A program made the translations under genes and the position numbers. Of a stretch of 64,000 nt of DNA, positions 45,524-54,385 are shown piece after piece. The notes beneath the pieces are model-generated. The model saw nothing but the letters and a program-made list of their open reading frames with translations. It searched no databases and had not been told where the DNA came from. Each line of letters opens with the position of its first letter. The first letter of the stretch is position 1. The stretch spans positions 1 through 64,000 of the forward strand of contig JBKQHQ010000216.1 in the NCBI GenBank assembly GCA_052148715.1, given 5' to 3'. This DNA comes from JBKQHQ01 sp052148715 (GTDB lineage Bacteria; Pseudomonadota; Alphaproteobacteria; Rhizobiales; Xanthobacteraceae).

Positions 45524-46222
45524 TTAGGTGTGAACGTGGGAATCGGTTGCGGTGATCGCGTCGTGGCCAACAACCGTGGTCGAGAACGAATTGTTCTGGA
45601 TGTTAGCGCCCATCACGATGCTCTGGTTCAACGCATCGAGCCCGTTCACCGCCGAGGTGATGGTGCTTTGCGCACTCTCGGTCGACCCGTCCCCGACGGC
45701 GCCAAAGGCTCCATTTCCGTCGTTGGTCACGTTGCCGCTTTCCGAGCCACTGAAGCAGCCGCCGCAGTTGGAGTCCGAGATGTGATCCGCGGTGCCGTTG
45801 CTGACGAGGCTGTTCACCTGGTCGAGGGCAATCTCGGTATTGGTCCCGCCGCATACGTCGCCGTTGCCCCCGATGGTCTGGGTGACGTTCTCCGGCATGT
45901 ACAGCACGGCGCCGTCGCACGTATCGCCGATCAGCGGAGTGATGTTCGCACAGACGCTCACATCCACCGAGACGGTATCACAATTGTCGTTGGTGTTGTG
46001 GTTGGTGTCGCAGTTGGCGTTGGAGTTGCCGTTGGCATCGAAGTTAGCATTGCCGTTCAGGTTGCCGTTGGCGTCAAACGACGACTGGCTTTGCCCCTGC
46101 AGCTCGCCCTGGCCTTGGCCTTGGCCCTCAAGCTGACCCTGGCCCTGCAGCTCGCCTTGCAGCTGACCTTGCAGGCCGGACGGATCCTGGTTGTGGTCAC
46201 CGCCGTAGTTATTCTCACCCAT
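45524..46222 (-). CDS. Candidate type I secretion substrate with Gln-Gly repeats
   Basis: A 232-residue protein, start ATG 46222 with GGAGAC upstream. No signal peptide. Residues about 15-45 are a Gln-Gly low-complexity block (GQLQGELQGQGQLEGQ, then QGQGELQGQSQS). Residues about 46-75 are Asn/Gly/Ala-rich (DANGNLNGNANFDANGNSNA). The rest is Asn/Thr/Ser/Gly-rich with eight or so Cys in CDTNHN, CGGCF and similar spots. Near its end, QSIVMGANIQNNSFSTTVVG and HDAI resemble the last repeat and GHD end of the next gene's protein. It is the first gene of the operon. An extracellular matrix or biofilm role is inferred from composition and context. Confidence 0.65.
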   Translation of the reverse strand: MGENNYGGDHNQDPSGLQGQLQGELQGQGQLEGQGQGQGELQGQSQSSFDANGNLNGNANFDANGNSNANCDTNHNTNDNCDTVSVDVSVCANITPLIGDTCDGAVLYMPENVTQTIGGNGDVCGGTNTEIALDQVNSLVSNGTADHISDSNCGGCFSGSESGNVTNDGNGAFGAVGDGSTESAQSTITSAVNGLDALNQSIVMGANIQNNSFSTTVVGHDAITATDSHVHT

Positions 46223-46953
46223 GATGTGTCTCCATATGCCGCGAAGACGCACCGCTATACTTTACGCAACCGCTGATCTTCTGCGTCTGCGATTGACGAA
46301 AGTTGCCGCGGAGGAACTTCACGTAGCGTTGAATCGTGAACTTAGATGATCGCTGGTCGGATCGCGTAGCAAATGTCCGCCGAACGCAAGACACCTAACC
46401 ACCGTTACCCGAGCCGAGTTTGTTTGCTAGCGCGTCTTGGTGTCGTGAGCCTCCCCTGTTTTGTTTCGGGACAGTTACCTACGGGGAACCCCTCCTCGCT
46501 TCAACACCGACGCGGAAATTTACGCAGGTTATCCACGCCTAAGTCCAGAATAGTATTTTACTACCTCGTCAAGGTACCGAATAACCACCAAACTGTTTAG
46601 TATCTTTAACATGGACAAGATCGACGTTGCGATCCGTAAACCGTGGCCGCTACTTCGCTTCGTGATGAGAGGCGCTGGAACACCGACTGTTTCCGAATCA
46701 CTTGATGGAAAACGCTGCAGGTCTGCTGGGTTTCCAAGCTGCCGAGCACCGAGATCGCGTGCGGAAGTCCGCCAGAAGCTAGCGCCGGGCACATCCGTAG
46801 TCCGGGTCGCTGCAGACGTGACGGACCTCACATGTCAGGCAGCCGGCTTGAAATAGCGTGCCGTCCATGGTGGGCGCGAAGGACTACCATACTGCAGAAC
46901 GAAGCTTGCGGAACGAGCACCCTGGTTCCGACCTTGGGAGTAGATGGACGCAA
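46223..46953. other. Divergent regulatory region, about 730 bases
   Basis: It carries the promoter of the secretion operon (minus) and of the response regulator (plus). The stretch about 46535-46615 is AT-rich for this genome (TAGTATTTTACTAC, TTTAGTATCTTTAAC). A lone TTATCCACG near 46531 resembles a DnaA box but has no partners. No gene is called; an upstream extension of the response regulator to GTG 46858 is possible. Confidence 0.45.
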
Positions 46954-48414
46954 ATGCGCAAGAGTGAGCCGACAACGCCGAGTTCCGTCGCTCCGAGTCG
47001 AAATCATCTTCCGCAGGATCCCGCGCACGGAAGCAGCACGGCGCCGGCGATTCGGTTGGAGGCCGCGACGTCGGAGGCACCCAAGATTCTGGTCATCGAA
47101 AGCGACGAGCGGCTGTCGCGGACGTTGTCGACGCGGCTTGAGGCCGAAGGGTTCAACCCCCAGGTGGCGCGCAATCGCGCGCAAGCCCGCGCGCTCCTGC
47201 GCTTCTTGCGTTTCGACTTGGTCCTGAGCGATGTGAAACTCGTCGACGGCGACGGCGAGCAGATCCTGCTCAAGGCCCAACCCGCTCTCGGATCGACACC
47301 GGTCATTTTCACCACTGCATCCGGAGACGTGGAGCAAGCCGTCCGCGTCGTGAAGGCGGGCGCCGTGGATTGCGTACGAAAGCCCTACGACATTTCGACA
47401 GTTGTCGACCAAGTTCGCCGCATCGTCTCCAAGCGCGCCGCGCATGCCGAAACCGCGGCCATCGAGCCCACTTCCGACTGTCCGGCCATGCGTGTGCTCT
47501 GGGCGCGCCTCGAAAGACTCGCGCCCACGAATATCAGCGTACTGATCACCGGCGAAAGCGGGTGCGGCAAGGGAATTGCGGCGCGACGGCTGCATCGCCT
47601 GTCACCGCGAGCCAACGAGCCGTTCGTCGTCGTCGCCTGTGGCAGCCTCGCCGGCGCCGATGGAGAAAAACTGCTGTTCGGCGACGTCGTCCGATCGCCC
47701 GATGGCAACGAGATGCTGGCGCGCCCCGGCGCGCTCGAGCAAGCGGGCCGCGGCACGTTGGTTCTCGATGCCCTCGACGAAATGCCGCCGGCCGTTCAAG
47801 GCGGGCTGGTTCAGGTTTTGAACGACGGGCGCTTTCGAAGGATCGGAGATCTGGGAAGAACAGTGCCGTTCGAAGCGCGCGTCTTGGCTACGGCGAATCT
47901 TTCCGGCGCTGGCCTGCACGAGCAATTGCGCGCGGATTTGTTCCATCGGCTGGCGGTCGTCGAAGTAGCCATGCCGCCGTTGCGGGACCGGCCAGCCGAC
48001 ATCGAGCCTTTGGTCAATGCACTGTTGCGCGAAGTCACAAGCGAGCTCGGCGCTGCCGTCCGCCACGTCGACGCCGAGGCGCTGGCTGCGGTCCGCGCTC
48101 ACCGCTGGCCGGGCAACGTCCGCGAGCTCCGCAACCGCCTGGTCCGAGCCGTCAGCCTGGCGATGTCCGATACGATCGGCCTCAAGGATCTGTTTCCCGA
48201 CGCCCCCCAGAGCGAGAGCACGACCGCCAGGCCGCGAGCGACGACACTGGGGGAGGCGCGCACGAATGCCGAGCGACAGCGCATTCTCACAGCTCTCGCC
48301 GCCCACGACGGAAAGATCTCGCGCACGGCGCAGAGCCTGGGAATTTCGCGGGTGACGTTGTGGGCGAAAATGAAGCGTCTGGGATTGTCGGATCGCGGCC
48401 GGACCGACTTTTAG
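46954..48414 (+). CDS. NtrC-type response regulator with degenerate AAA+ domain
   Basis: About 486 residues from ATG 46954 (GTG 46858 is an upstream option; the added residues look unconserved). The receiver domain (about 44-160) is intact: acidic pair in IESDE, phospho-acceptor Asp in LVLSDVKL (about D93), TTAS and the Lys in RKPYD. The AAA+ domain has Walker A GESGCGKG (about 200-207), but the GAFTGA sigma-54 contact loop is absent (LLFGDVVRSPDG in its place) and Walker B reads LVLDALDEM, so the usual DE is DA. The arginine finger RADLFHRL remains. A Fis-type helix-turn-helix (GKISRTAQSLGISRVTLWAK) ends the protein. No histidine kinase is adjacent. It probably binds DNA without normal sigma-54 activation; control of the neighbouring secretion operon is a guess. 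Confidence 0.85.
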   Translation: MRKSEPTTPSSVAPSRNHLPQDPAHGSSTAPAIRLEAATSEAPKILVIESDERLSRTLSTRLEAEGFNPQVARNRAQARALLRFLRFDLVLSDVKLVDGDGEQILLKAQPALGSTPVIFTTASGDVEQAVRVVKAGAVDCVRKPYDISTVVDQVRRIVSKRAAHAETAAIEPTSDCPAMRVLWARLERLAPTNISVLITGESGCGKGIAARRLHRLSPRANEPFVVVACGSLAGADGEKLLFGDVVRSPDGNEMLARPGALEQAGRGTLVLDALDEMPPAVQGGLVQVLNDGRFRRIGDLGRTVPFEARVLATANLSGAGLHEQLRADLFHRLAVVEVAMPPLRDRPADIEPLVNALLREVTSELGAAVRHVDAEALAAVRAHRWPGNVRELRNRLVRAVSLAMSDTIGLKDLFPDAPQSESTTARPRATTLGEARTNAERQRILTALAAHDGKISRTAQSLGISRVTLWAKMKRLGLSDRGRTDF

Positions 48415-48477
48415 ATACGAGCTCTAGATACCGGCGCTCGTGCGCGGTGAAAATGCGGCCCCCGGCAAATATTCACC

Positions 48478-49236
48478 TCAGAATCGGATATACGTGCTCA
48501 CGCCGCCGAATGCGCCATTTCCCTGGTCTCGGTCGTGCAAATAACCGCCGTAAAAGCCCAATTCAAGCTTACCGAATTTGAGGCCGTTGATGCTGCCGCC
48601 GAGCCGCCACTGAGAATAATGCTCGTCACCCAACATGGCCATATAGGGTCCGATGAAGACCTCCGGTTTGAACAGCGCGTACCCGACCTCGAACTGGGAA
48701 TAGTAGGCCTTGAATGCCGTCGAGTAGCTTGCCTCTCCCGAAATCATCGTCTTCGTGGTCGGATTCGAGTAAAGCTCGGCGTGCGCCTTGTAGCCGAATT
48801 CCGTCCCTTGCACCGGATTTATCGGATCGAATGCATTGACACGGTTTTGCTCGACGTTGCTGCCGCCCATCAGCAGAAAGCTGGTATTCCCGGAAGCATT
48901 GAAGAACTCATACCCGAACAGGAGGCTGAACTCGTCGCCGAACCCGTACACACGAAGCGGAACCGGGGCGTCGATATAACTGTAGGCTCCGTCCGCCGTC
49001 TCGAAACGGACACGAAATCCCGACTTGTCGAGCCCCTCTTTGGTAGGGGCCCACAGGAGCGCGAAATCACCGTACGCACTGTAGGGATTAGTAAGCGTAA
49101 AGCCCGTGTTGATCGCGACGGTCTCCACCGTGTCCGACGTGTCGTCGGCCGACTTGATCGTCAAGCCTGCCGCGGAGGCAGATACAATGCCCACGCATAT
49201 GCTCGCCGCGAATGTCGCAAGCCGAGCAAACATCAT
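48478..49236 (-). CDS. BcsS-like outer-membrane protein
   Basis: A 252-residue protein with a signal peptide (cleavage near ASAAG, about residue 23) and a beta-barrel pattern ending in STYIRF. Segments such as LLFGYEFFN, DPINPVQGTEFGYKAHAEL, GEASYSTAFKAYYSQF and LGDEHYSQWRLGG match my knowledge of the alphaproteobacterial cellulose biosynthesis protein BcsS family, found with or without cellulose synthase genes. No bcsA or bcsB occurs in this window, so a direct cellulose role is not shown. It is convergent with the response regulator, 63 bases apart. Confidence 0.75.
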   Translation of the reverse strand: MMFARLATFAASICVGIVSASAAGLTIKSADDTSDTVETVAINTGFTLTNPYSAYGDFALLWAPTKEGLDKSGFRVRFETADGAYSYIDAPVPLRVYGFGDEFSLLFGYEFFNASGNTSFLLMGGSNVEQNRVNAFDPINPVQGTEFGYKAHAELYSNPTTKTMISGEASYSTAFKAYYSQFEVGYALFKPEVFIGPYMAMLGDEHYSQWRLGGSINGLKFGKLELGFYGGYLHDRDQGNGAFGGVSTYIRF

Positions 49237-49456
49237 AGCAGCACCGCAAGGCGAACAGACATCACATGCCCCCGCTCGATGTCAGGCTCCGAGATCTTGA
49301 AATCTAACCGCGCATGGCCGGCAGCCGGAGGTAAACCGATAACCCGCCTTCAATTGATATTAACCATTGCAAATTGGCCACACCTATCAATCATCGGCAT
49401 GCAACGCCGCGGCTGTATTTTACCCAAATTAAGCGGACGCCACGACGCACGAGCGC

Positions 49457-50923
49457 TCATGCGTTGCTCGAAAGCGGAGCGGCGATGCTCTCGAGCGGCC
49501 TGCGCTCCGCATCGACGCCGAGTTTCTGTTCGGTGCCGGCGGCGGCGACCATCAGCGCGGCGGCGATGAGATAACCAGCCGCCACCGCCCAGCGCGAGTC
49601 GGTGCCGATCAACTGCCCGAACAACCACGGCGCGCCGGCGCCGCCGAGGCCCGTGCCCAGCGCGTAGAAGCAGGCGATCGCCAGCGCCCGGGTCTCGAGC
49701 GGAAAAATTTCGCTCGCGGTCAGGTAAGCCGAGCTTGCGGCCGCGGAGGCGAAGAAGAAGACGAGCATCCAGGCGATGGTCTGGCTCCAGGCGGAGAAGA
49801 CGCCCGCCCCGACCCCTAGCGCGGTTGCCGCCAGCAGCAGGCCGGCTGCCGCATAGGTTCCGGCGATCATGCGCCGCCGGCCGACCGTGTCGAACAGTTT
49901 TCCGAGCAGCAGCGGGCCGAGAAAATTGCTCGCCGCTAGCGGCAGCAGATAAAGCCCGACGCTTCGCACCGGCACACCGTCGAAGGTCACGAGAACGAGC
50001 CCGTACGAGAAGAATACGGCGTTGAATAAAAAGGCTTGCGCGATCATCAACACTAGCGCCAACGCGCTGCGGGAGCGATACTTGCCCAGCATCGCGCGAA
50101 GGATCAGGCCGAACCCGAAGCTGCGGCGCGGGCGGATTTGCAACGTCGCCCCGGGCGCGTCCAGGCGTTCTCCCGTTTCCGACTGGACTTGGCTCTCGAT
50201 GGTGCTGACGGTCGCGTCGGCCTCCTGCGGCCAGCCGTGGGTGACGAGCCAGCGCGGGCTCTCCGGCACGTAGCGGCGCAGCAGCAGGATTCCGAGCCCG
50301 ACCACGCCGCCGACGGCGAAGCACAGACGCCACCCGAGGTTCGGCGCCAAAATTTGCGGATCCAGCATCAGGAGAGCGGCCCCGGAGCCAGCCATGGCGC
50401 CGAGCCAAAAACTGCCGTTGACGATGAGATCGATGCGCCCGCGGTAATGCGCCGGAATCAGCTCGTCGATGGCCGAGTTGATGGCGGCGTATTCGCCGCC
50501 GATGCCGAGCCCGGTTATCAGGCGGAAGGCCGCGAAGCTCCAAAAATCCCAAGCGGTCGCGGTCAGAATGACGCCGGAGAGGTAGATCACGAGCGTCATG
50601 TAGAAGATGCGCCGACGGCCGAACTGATCCGTCATCCAGCCGAACACGAGGGCGCCGACGACCGCGCCGATCACATAGAAGGATGCGGAGGTGCCGACAT
50701 CCTGCGTCGACAGCGCCAGCGTCTGCGCCTCCTGCAGCGCCGGGCCGACGGCGCCGACGATCGTGACCTCGAGGCCATCGAGGATCCAGGTGATGCCGAG
50801 CGCAACCACAACGAGGAGATGAAAGCGGCTCCACGGCAGCCGGTCCAACCGGGCCGGAATATCCGTCACAAGGGTCTCGCCTTGCGGCATCACCCCCGTT
50901 GCGCCGTGCTCGGACTTGGTCAC
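49457..50923 (-). CDS. MFS transporter (sugar/aromatic acid:H+ symporter type)
   Basis: A 488-residue major facilitator with about 12 helices. The family motifs are present: DQFGRRR between helices 2 and 3, GLGIGGEYAAINSAIDELIP in helix 4, YVPESPRWL after helix 6, and a second half starting near FGFGLILRAMLGKYRSR. The length and EYAAINSAIDE segment suit the metabolite/aromatic-acid symporters of the sugar-porter superfamily. The substrate cannot be read from sequence. It is divergent from the luciferase-like gene (about 170 bases), which suggests a shared control region and perhaps uptake of that enzyme's substrate. Confidence 0.88.
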   Translation of the reverse strand: MTKSEHGATGVMPQGETLVTDIPARLDRLPWSRFHLLVVVALGITWILDGLEVTIVGAVGPALQEAQTLALSTQDVGTSASFYVIGAVVGALVFGWMTDQFGRRRIFYMTLVIYLSGVILTATAWDFWSFAAFRLITGLGIGGEYAAINSAIDELIPAHYRGRIDLIVNGSFWLGAMAGSGAALLMLDPQILAPNLGWRLCFAVGGVVGLGILLLRRYVPESPRWLVTHGWPQEADATVSTIESQVQSETGERLDAPGATLQIRPRRSFGFGLILRAMLGKYRSRSALALVLMIAQAFLFNAVFFSYGLVLVTFDGVPVRSVGLYLLPLAASNFLGPLLLGKLFDTVGRRRMIAGTYAAAGLLLAATALGVGAGVFSAWSQTIAWMLVFFFASAAASSAYLTASEIFPLETRALAIACFYALGTGLGGAGAPWLFGQLIGTDSRWAVAAGYLIAAALMVAAAGTEQKLGVDAERRPLESIAAPLSSNA

Positions 50924-51093
50924 ATCAACCTACTCCCGCTCGTTCCTGAGCAACAATGAACCGACGAAGCTCAACTTGCGCCGAAGTCGTCAGGTTCCGC
51001 GTGGCGGGTTCGGCCGCGGCCTGAAATGAACATTCCCCCACGCAGACGTTCCGGGTAGAGTTGCGTTCCCACTCCGCAGGGTCATGAGGAAAT

Positions 51094-52137
51094 ATGAAAG
51101 TCGGGCTATTCGACCATGTCGAGCAATCGGACCGCGCGCTCGCAACCGTTTTCGATGAACGGCTGACGTTTGTCACCGCCGCCGACGAAGCCGGCATCTA
51201 TTGTCTGCACGTCGCGGAGCACCATGCCACGCCGCTCAACATGGTTCCGGTGCCGGGCGTCTATCTCGGCGCGGTCGCCCGCGCGACCAAGCGCATCCGC
51301 CTCGGCCCGCTGGTCTATCTGCTTCCGCTCTACTCGCCGCTGCGGCTGATCGAAGAGATCTGCATGCTCGATCACCTGAGCTATGGCCGGCTCGAGGTCG
51401 GCGTCGGCCGCGGCGTCTCGCCGTTCGAGCTCAAGTACCACAAAGTGGAGCATGATCAGTCGCGCGATATCTTCATCGACGCGTTCAAATGTGTCAGCAC
51501 CGGCCTTATCAGCGATCCGTTCAGCTATGCGGGCGAGCACTATTCCTATGCCAACGTGCCGATGCCGCTGCGGCCGTTGCAGCTGCCGCATCCCGCCTTC
51601 TGGTACGGCTCGTCCAACACCATCGGCTCGACCTTCGCGGGCGACCATGGCCTGCATTTCACGACCCTCGGACCCATGGACCGCGCCAAGGAAAACATCG
51701 ACGCGTTCAAGGAAGCGTTGGCGAAACGCGGCGGCCCGGCTGCGCCTAAGGCCGAGTTTCCGGGCGGCGCCGCGGTTGGCGTGCTGCGCTACATCTTCGT
51801 CGCCGATACCGATGCGCAGGCAAGGCGGTTCGCGAAGCCCGCAATGGAGGTGCATCTCGCCAACCTGAATTATCTGCGGACGTTGCACGGCTCGACCGAA
51901 TTCACCTCGCGCCTCAATATTCCGCGCGGGGCGAATTTTGAGGAATGTCTGGCTGACGGCACCGCCATCGCCGGAACGCCCGACATAGTCTGCGCCGAGA
52001 TCGAGCGGCAAGCCGCCGCGCTCGGCATCAACTATCTGCTCGCCTATCTGTTCATGGGCACGATGACGCTCGCCGACGCGCTGCGCTCGCTGCGCCTGTT
52101 CAGCACCGAGGTGATGCCTAGGATCGCGCGGCTGTGA
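51094..52137 (+). CDS. LLM-class flavin-dependent oxidoreductase
   Basis: A 347-residue luciferase-like monooxygenase from ATG 51094 (GAGGA just upstream). Features of the TIM-barrel family are MKVGLFDHVEQSD, HVAEHHATPLNMVPVPGVYL, RIRLGPLVYLLPLYSPLRLI (flavin-phosphate region) and LSYGRLEVGVGRGVSPFE. These enzymes use FMNH2 or F420 from a separate reductase to oxidise diverse small molecules; the exact reaction is unknown. It is convergent with the second Omp25-type gene and divergent from the MFS transporter. Confidence 0.88.
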   Translation: MKVGLFDHVEQSDRALATVFDERLTFVTAADEAGIYCLHVAEHHATPLNMVPVPGVYLGAVARATKRIRLGPLVYLLPLYSPLRLIEEICMLDHLSYGRLEVGVGRGVSPFELKYHKVEHDQSRDIFIDAFKCVSTGLISDPFSYAGEHYSYANVPMPLRPLQLPHPAFWYGSSNTIGSTFAGDHGLHFTTLGPMDRAKENIDAFKEALAKRGGPAAPKAEFPGGAAVGVLRYIFVADTDAQARRFAKPAMEVHLANLNYLRTLHGSTEFTSRLNIPRGANFEECLADGTAIAGTPDIVCAEIERQAAALGINYLLAYLFMGTMTLADALRSLRLFSTEVMPRIARL

Positions 52138-52176
52138 GCGCGCGATGGAGCCGTCGAGGCTCTCGGCCAAGAAAAA

Positions 52177-52198
52177 GGCCCCAGAGGCTACCGGGGCC
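52177..52198 (-). terminator. Rho-independent terminator of the second Omp25-type gene
   Basis: Read on the minus strand: GGCCCC - ggtagcctct - GGGGCC followed by TTTTTC, a GC stem with a T-run, 51 bases after the stop at 52249. It may also stop plus-strand readthrough from the LLM gene. Confidence 0.8.
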
Positions 52199-52248
52199 CT
52201 CTCATCAACTGAACAGCCGAAGCTGCGGCCGTCGGTTCTTTGTGTCGA

Positions 52249-53034
52249 TCAGAAGCGATAGTTGAGGCCGACGCGCGCGATGTTGGCCTTCAGGTCGATG
52301 CTGTGGGTGAACGGACTCGGATCACCTGGGATGAAGCCGACCCCCGATACGCTACCGAAATTGACGTAGAGGTACTCGGCCTTGGCGGTCCATCCGCCCC
52401 AAAGACCCGCCTCGACGCCACCGCCCACCGTATAGCCGGTCTTGCTATTGGAGAACGACGCGCCCTCCACGTCACCTATAGTGTCGGTGAACCCGAAGCT
52501 GCCGTTCAGCGTGGTGAAGGCAGCGCCCCCGGTGGCAAAGAAAAGCCAGTTGTTGGCCGCGACGCCCACGCGCCCACGTGCAGTGGCCAGCCAGCTCGTG
52601 CTGGCTGACGAATTGAGCGTGTAGGGAATAGGACCTGCAAGGGTGCCCGTGGTGTTCGCGCTGCCGCTCAGGCGGAGCGATTCAATATCGCCCTCGAGGC
52701 CGAAGACGATAGGGCCCGCCTGCCAGTTGAAGCCAGCCTCGAAGCCGCCCGTGAACCCGCTCGGTTTGATGCTCTGCGCTCCGGCGGCATTAACGATTGC
52801 CACGTCCGAGGAAATAAATCCGAGCGGGTTGAGCGCTACCGAGGTTGATGGATCGAAGGTTCCCCACGCCCCGCCTACGTTGCCGCCGATATAAAACCCG
52901 GTCCAATTATAGGGTACCGGCGCAACCTTCACGTAAGGTGCGGGTGCCGGCGCGGGCGCTGGCGGCAGATCCGCGGCGACGGCGCCGCCCGCCATGGCCA
53001 GCGACATTGCGCTTCCCAACAGCAGCTTCTTCAT
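52249..53034 (-). CDS. Omp25/Omp31-type outer-membrane beta-barrel protein
   Basis: A 261-residue member of the same family as the protein at 28462. Ribosome site GGGGAGG before ATG 53034. The signal peptide ends at AVAAD (about 21); a proline-rich linker (PPAPAPAPAPYVK) precedes YNWTGFYIGGNVGGAWGTF. The barrel includes NWLFFATGGAAFTTLNG and VGGGVEAGLWGGWTAKAEYL and ends in GLNYRF with the terminal aromatic. It is a single-gene unit with a strong terminator. Confidence 0.92.
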   Translation of the reverse strand: MKKLLLGSAMSLAMAGGAVAADLPPAPAPAPAPYVKVAPVPYNWTGFYIGGNVGGAWGTFDPSTSVALNPLGFISSDVAIVNAAGAQSIKPSGFTGGFEAGFNWQAGPIVFGLEGDIESLRLSGSANTTGTLAGPIPYTLNSSASTSWLATARGRVGVAANNWLFFATGGAAFTTLNGSFGFTDTIGDVEGASFSNSKTGYTVGGGVEAGLWGGWTAKAEYLYVNFGSVSGVGFIPGDPSPFTHSIDLKANIARVGLNYRF

Positions 53035-53225
53035 CGAATACCTCCCCCCGAGAGGTCGCCCGCAATGGGTGACCTCCCGTTAGCCTCGCCATAAGGGTAT
53101 TAAATTACCTGATTCGCTACGGTGCCAAGGGTGCACCACTTCATAGCGTTCAATCGCCACGCGCATGGCAAATTAGCGCCATGCCAGCTGACCGGAACGG
53201 GCTTCGCCGGAACGTGCGGCGCCCG

Positions 53226-54086
53226 TCATCTGCGGTGGAACACCAGCGTCCTGACCTCGATGCTTTCCCGGGGCTGCGCGTCGCGCGGGGTCGTCGGGTC
53301 GACGAAGGCGCTGTGCGGGACGAAACGGGCGCGCCCGTCGGTCTTGGAATCATAGCACTTGAGCAGGAGCGCCTCGTCCACGCGCATCTCGGGGACGTAA
53401 TACCAGCGATGGTTGGGATTGTAGGTGACCGAATAGGTCTCCCCGGTCCGATCCGGATAAATGAGATCGGCGGCGACGAGATCCTTGAAGTCGACCGTGC
53501 CCGCGTCGCAGACCGCGAGCGGCGCATCCTGCAAGGGGCCGCGAATCGGCCGCCAAAGATTGATGACCTGCACGCGGCCGCGCAAAAGCTCGTCCGCCTC
53601 GTCGGGCAGCAGATCGCGCACGCGTTGCGGGCCGGACTTGACCGTGTGATCGACGTGCACGCGCGCGACCGGCTGGCGCAGGCCGCCCCGCCGATCCTCG
53701 GCGCCCGGAACACGGCGGCGCACCGTGTGGTCGAAGATGACGACGCGGTCGGCGCCGGTCGCCTCTTTCACCGCGTCCTCGACCTCCGGATAATAGGTCT
53801 TGCGCAGCTCCTCATCGTCGTAGAAATCGCGGACGCGGCTGCGCTGCTCCAGCAGCTCGAAGCCTTGCCGGTCCAACGCGACCGACGCGGCAATCGGCCG
53901 GGCATCGTGAATCGGCAAGGTGTGCGGCTCCGGCACCGCCGTCGTGCGCGGCTCGCCCGCGGGCGGATCATAAGCGTAGGTCCGCGGCTTCCCGGTCATC
54001 GGCGCGAGGTAGTTCAGCTCGGCCTTGACCGCGGGCAAGCGATCCGACTCGATTCTGCTCACGCTCACAGTGTTGCTCAGGCTCAT
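53226..54086 (-). CDS. CmcJ/NvfI-like oxidoreductase
   Basis: A 286-residue protein from ATG 54086 (AGGAG six bases upstream). Its features are those of the CmcJ/NvfI family, related to cephamycin CmcJ and fungal Fe/2-oxoglutarate-like oxygenases: VVIFDHTVRRR, an HVDHT motif that could bind iron, VINLWRPIRGPLQDAPLAVC, HRWYYVPEMRVDEALLLKC and a final PRESIEVRTLVFH. Bacterial members are mostly unassigned, sometimes called methyltransferases by mistake. It is the last gene of an operon with the four-Cys protein and YeiH-type exporter, with short spacers (43 and 34 bases). Confidence 0.78.
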   Translation of the reverse strand: MSLSNTVSVSRIESDRLPAVKAELNYLAPMTGKPRTYAYDPPAGEPRTTAVPEPHTLPIHDARPIAASVALDRQGFELLEQRSRVRDFYDDEELRKTYYPEVEDAVKEATGADRVVIFDHTVRRRVPGAEDRRGGLRQPVARVHVDHTVKSGPQRVRDLLPDEADELLRGRVQVINLWRPIRGPLQDAPLAVCDAGTVDFKDLVAADLIYPDRTGETYSVTYNPNHRWYYVPEMRVDEALLLKCYDSKTDGRARFVPHSAFVDPTTPRDAQPRESIEVRTLVFHRR

Positions 54087-54129
54087 CTTGTTGCTCCTGA
54101 CTGTGGCGGCCCCGGTCGGCCGCCGTCCA

Positions 54130-54351
54130 TCATCCGGTCGCGGGCTCTTGATCGGCGGCGACAAATTCCGCGCACCATGAGCTCGCGCTGAGATAGCGGT
54201 CGTGGCGCCGGCAGATCCCGTCATCGGCCCGCACCGAGGCATAGGCGGAGCTCAGGCTGGTCAGCCCGCCGAAGGCCGTTTCAAGATAGGCCGGATCGTT
54301 GCGGAAATACACGCACGACCGGCACTCGGCCCGATGCTGCTCGTCGCTCAT
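54130..54351 (-). CDS. Small four-Cys protein in the YeiH operon (73 aa)
   Basis: A 73-residue protein with a GAGGAG ribosome site. Cysteines sit at 10, 13, 47 and 60, with a His at 50 (ECRSC, then ICRRHDRY, then SSWCAEF). This spacing could bind zinc or iron, and CRSCVYF plus WCAEF is a recurring pattern in small proteins of this class. It overlaps neither neighbour and lies between YeiH-type and CmcJ-like genes on one strand. The function is unknown; a metal-binding accessory role to the oxidoreductase is a guess. Confidence 0.72.
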   Translation of the reverse strand: MSDEQHRAECRSCVYFRNDPAYLETAFGGLTSLSSAYASVRADDGICRRHDRYLSASSWCAEFVAADQEPATG

Positions 54352-54385
54352 GACGTCTCCTCGAGACTGCGTCCTTCTCGATCGG

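Noticed and set aside
46531..46539. Single DnaA-box-like TTATCCACG
   Set aside because: One isolated near-match without neighbouring boxes, an AT-rich unwinding repeat set or origin genes.
48478..49236. Cellulose synthase operon suggested by the BcsS-like protein
   Set aside because: No bcsA, bcsB or bcsZ is present in the window, so only the single family member is reported.
49350..50834. Alternative minus-strand frame overlapping the MFS gene
   Set aside because: Arg-rich shadow of the MFS transporter, without membrane helices.
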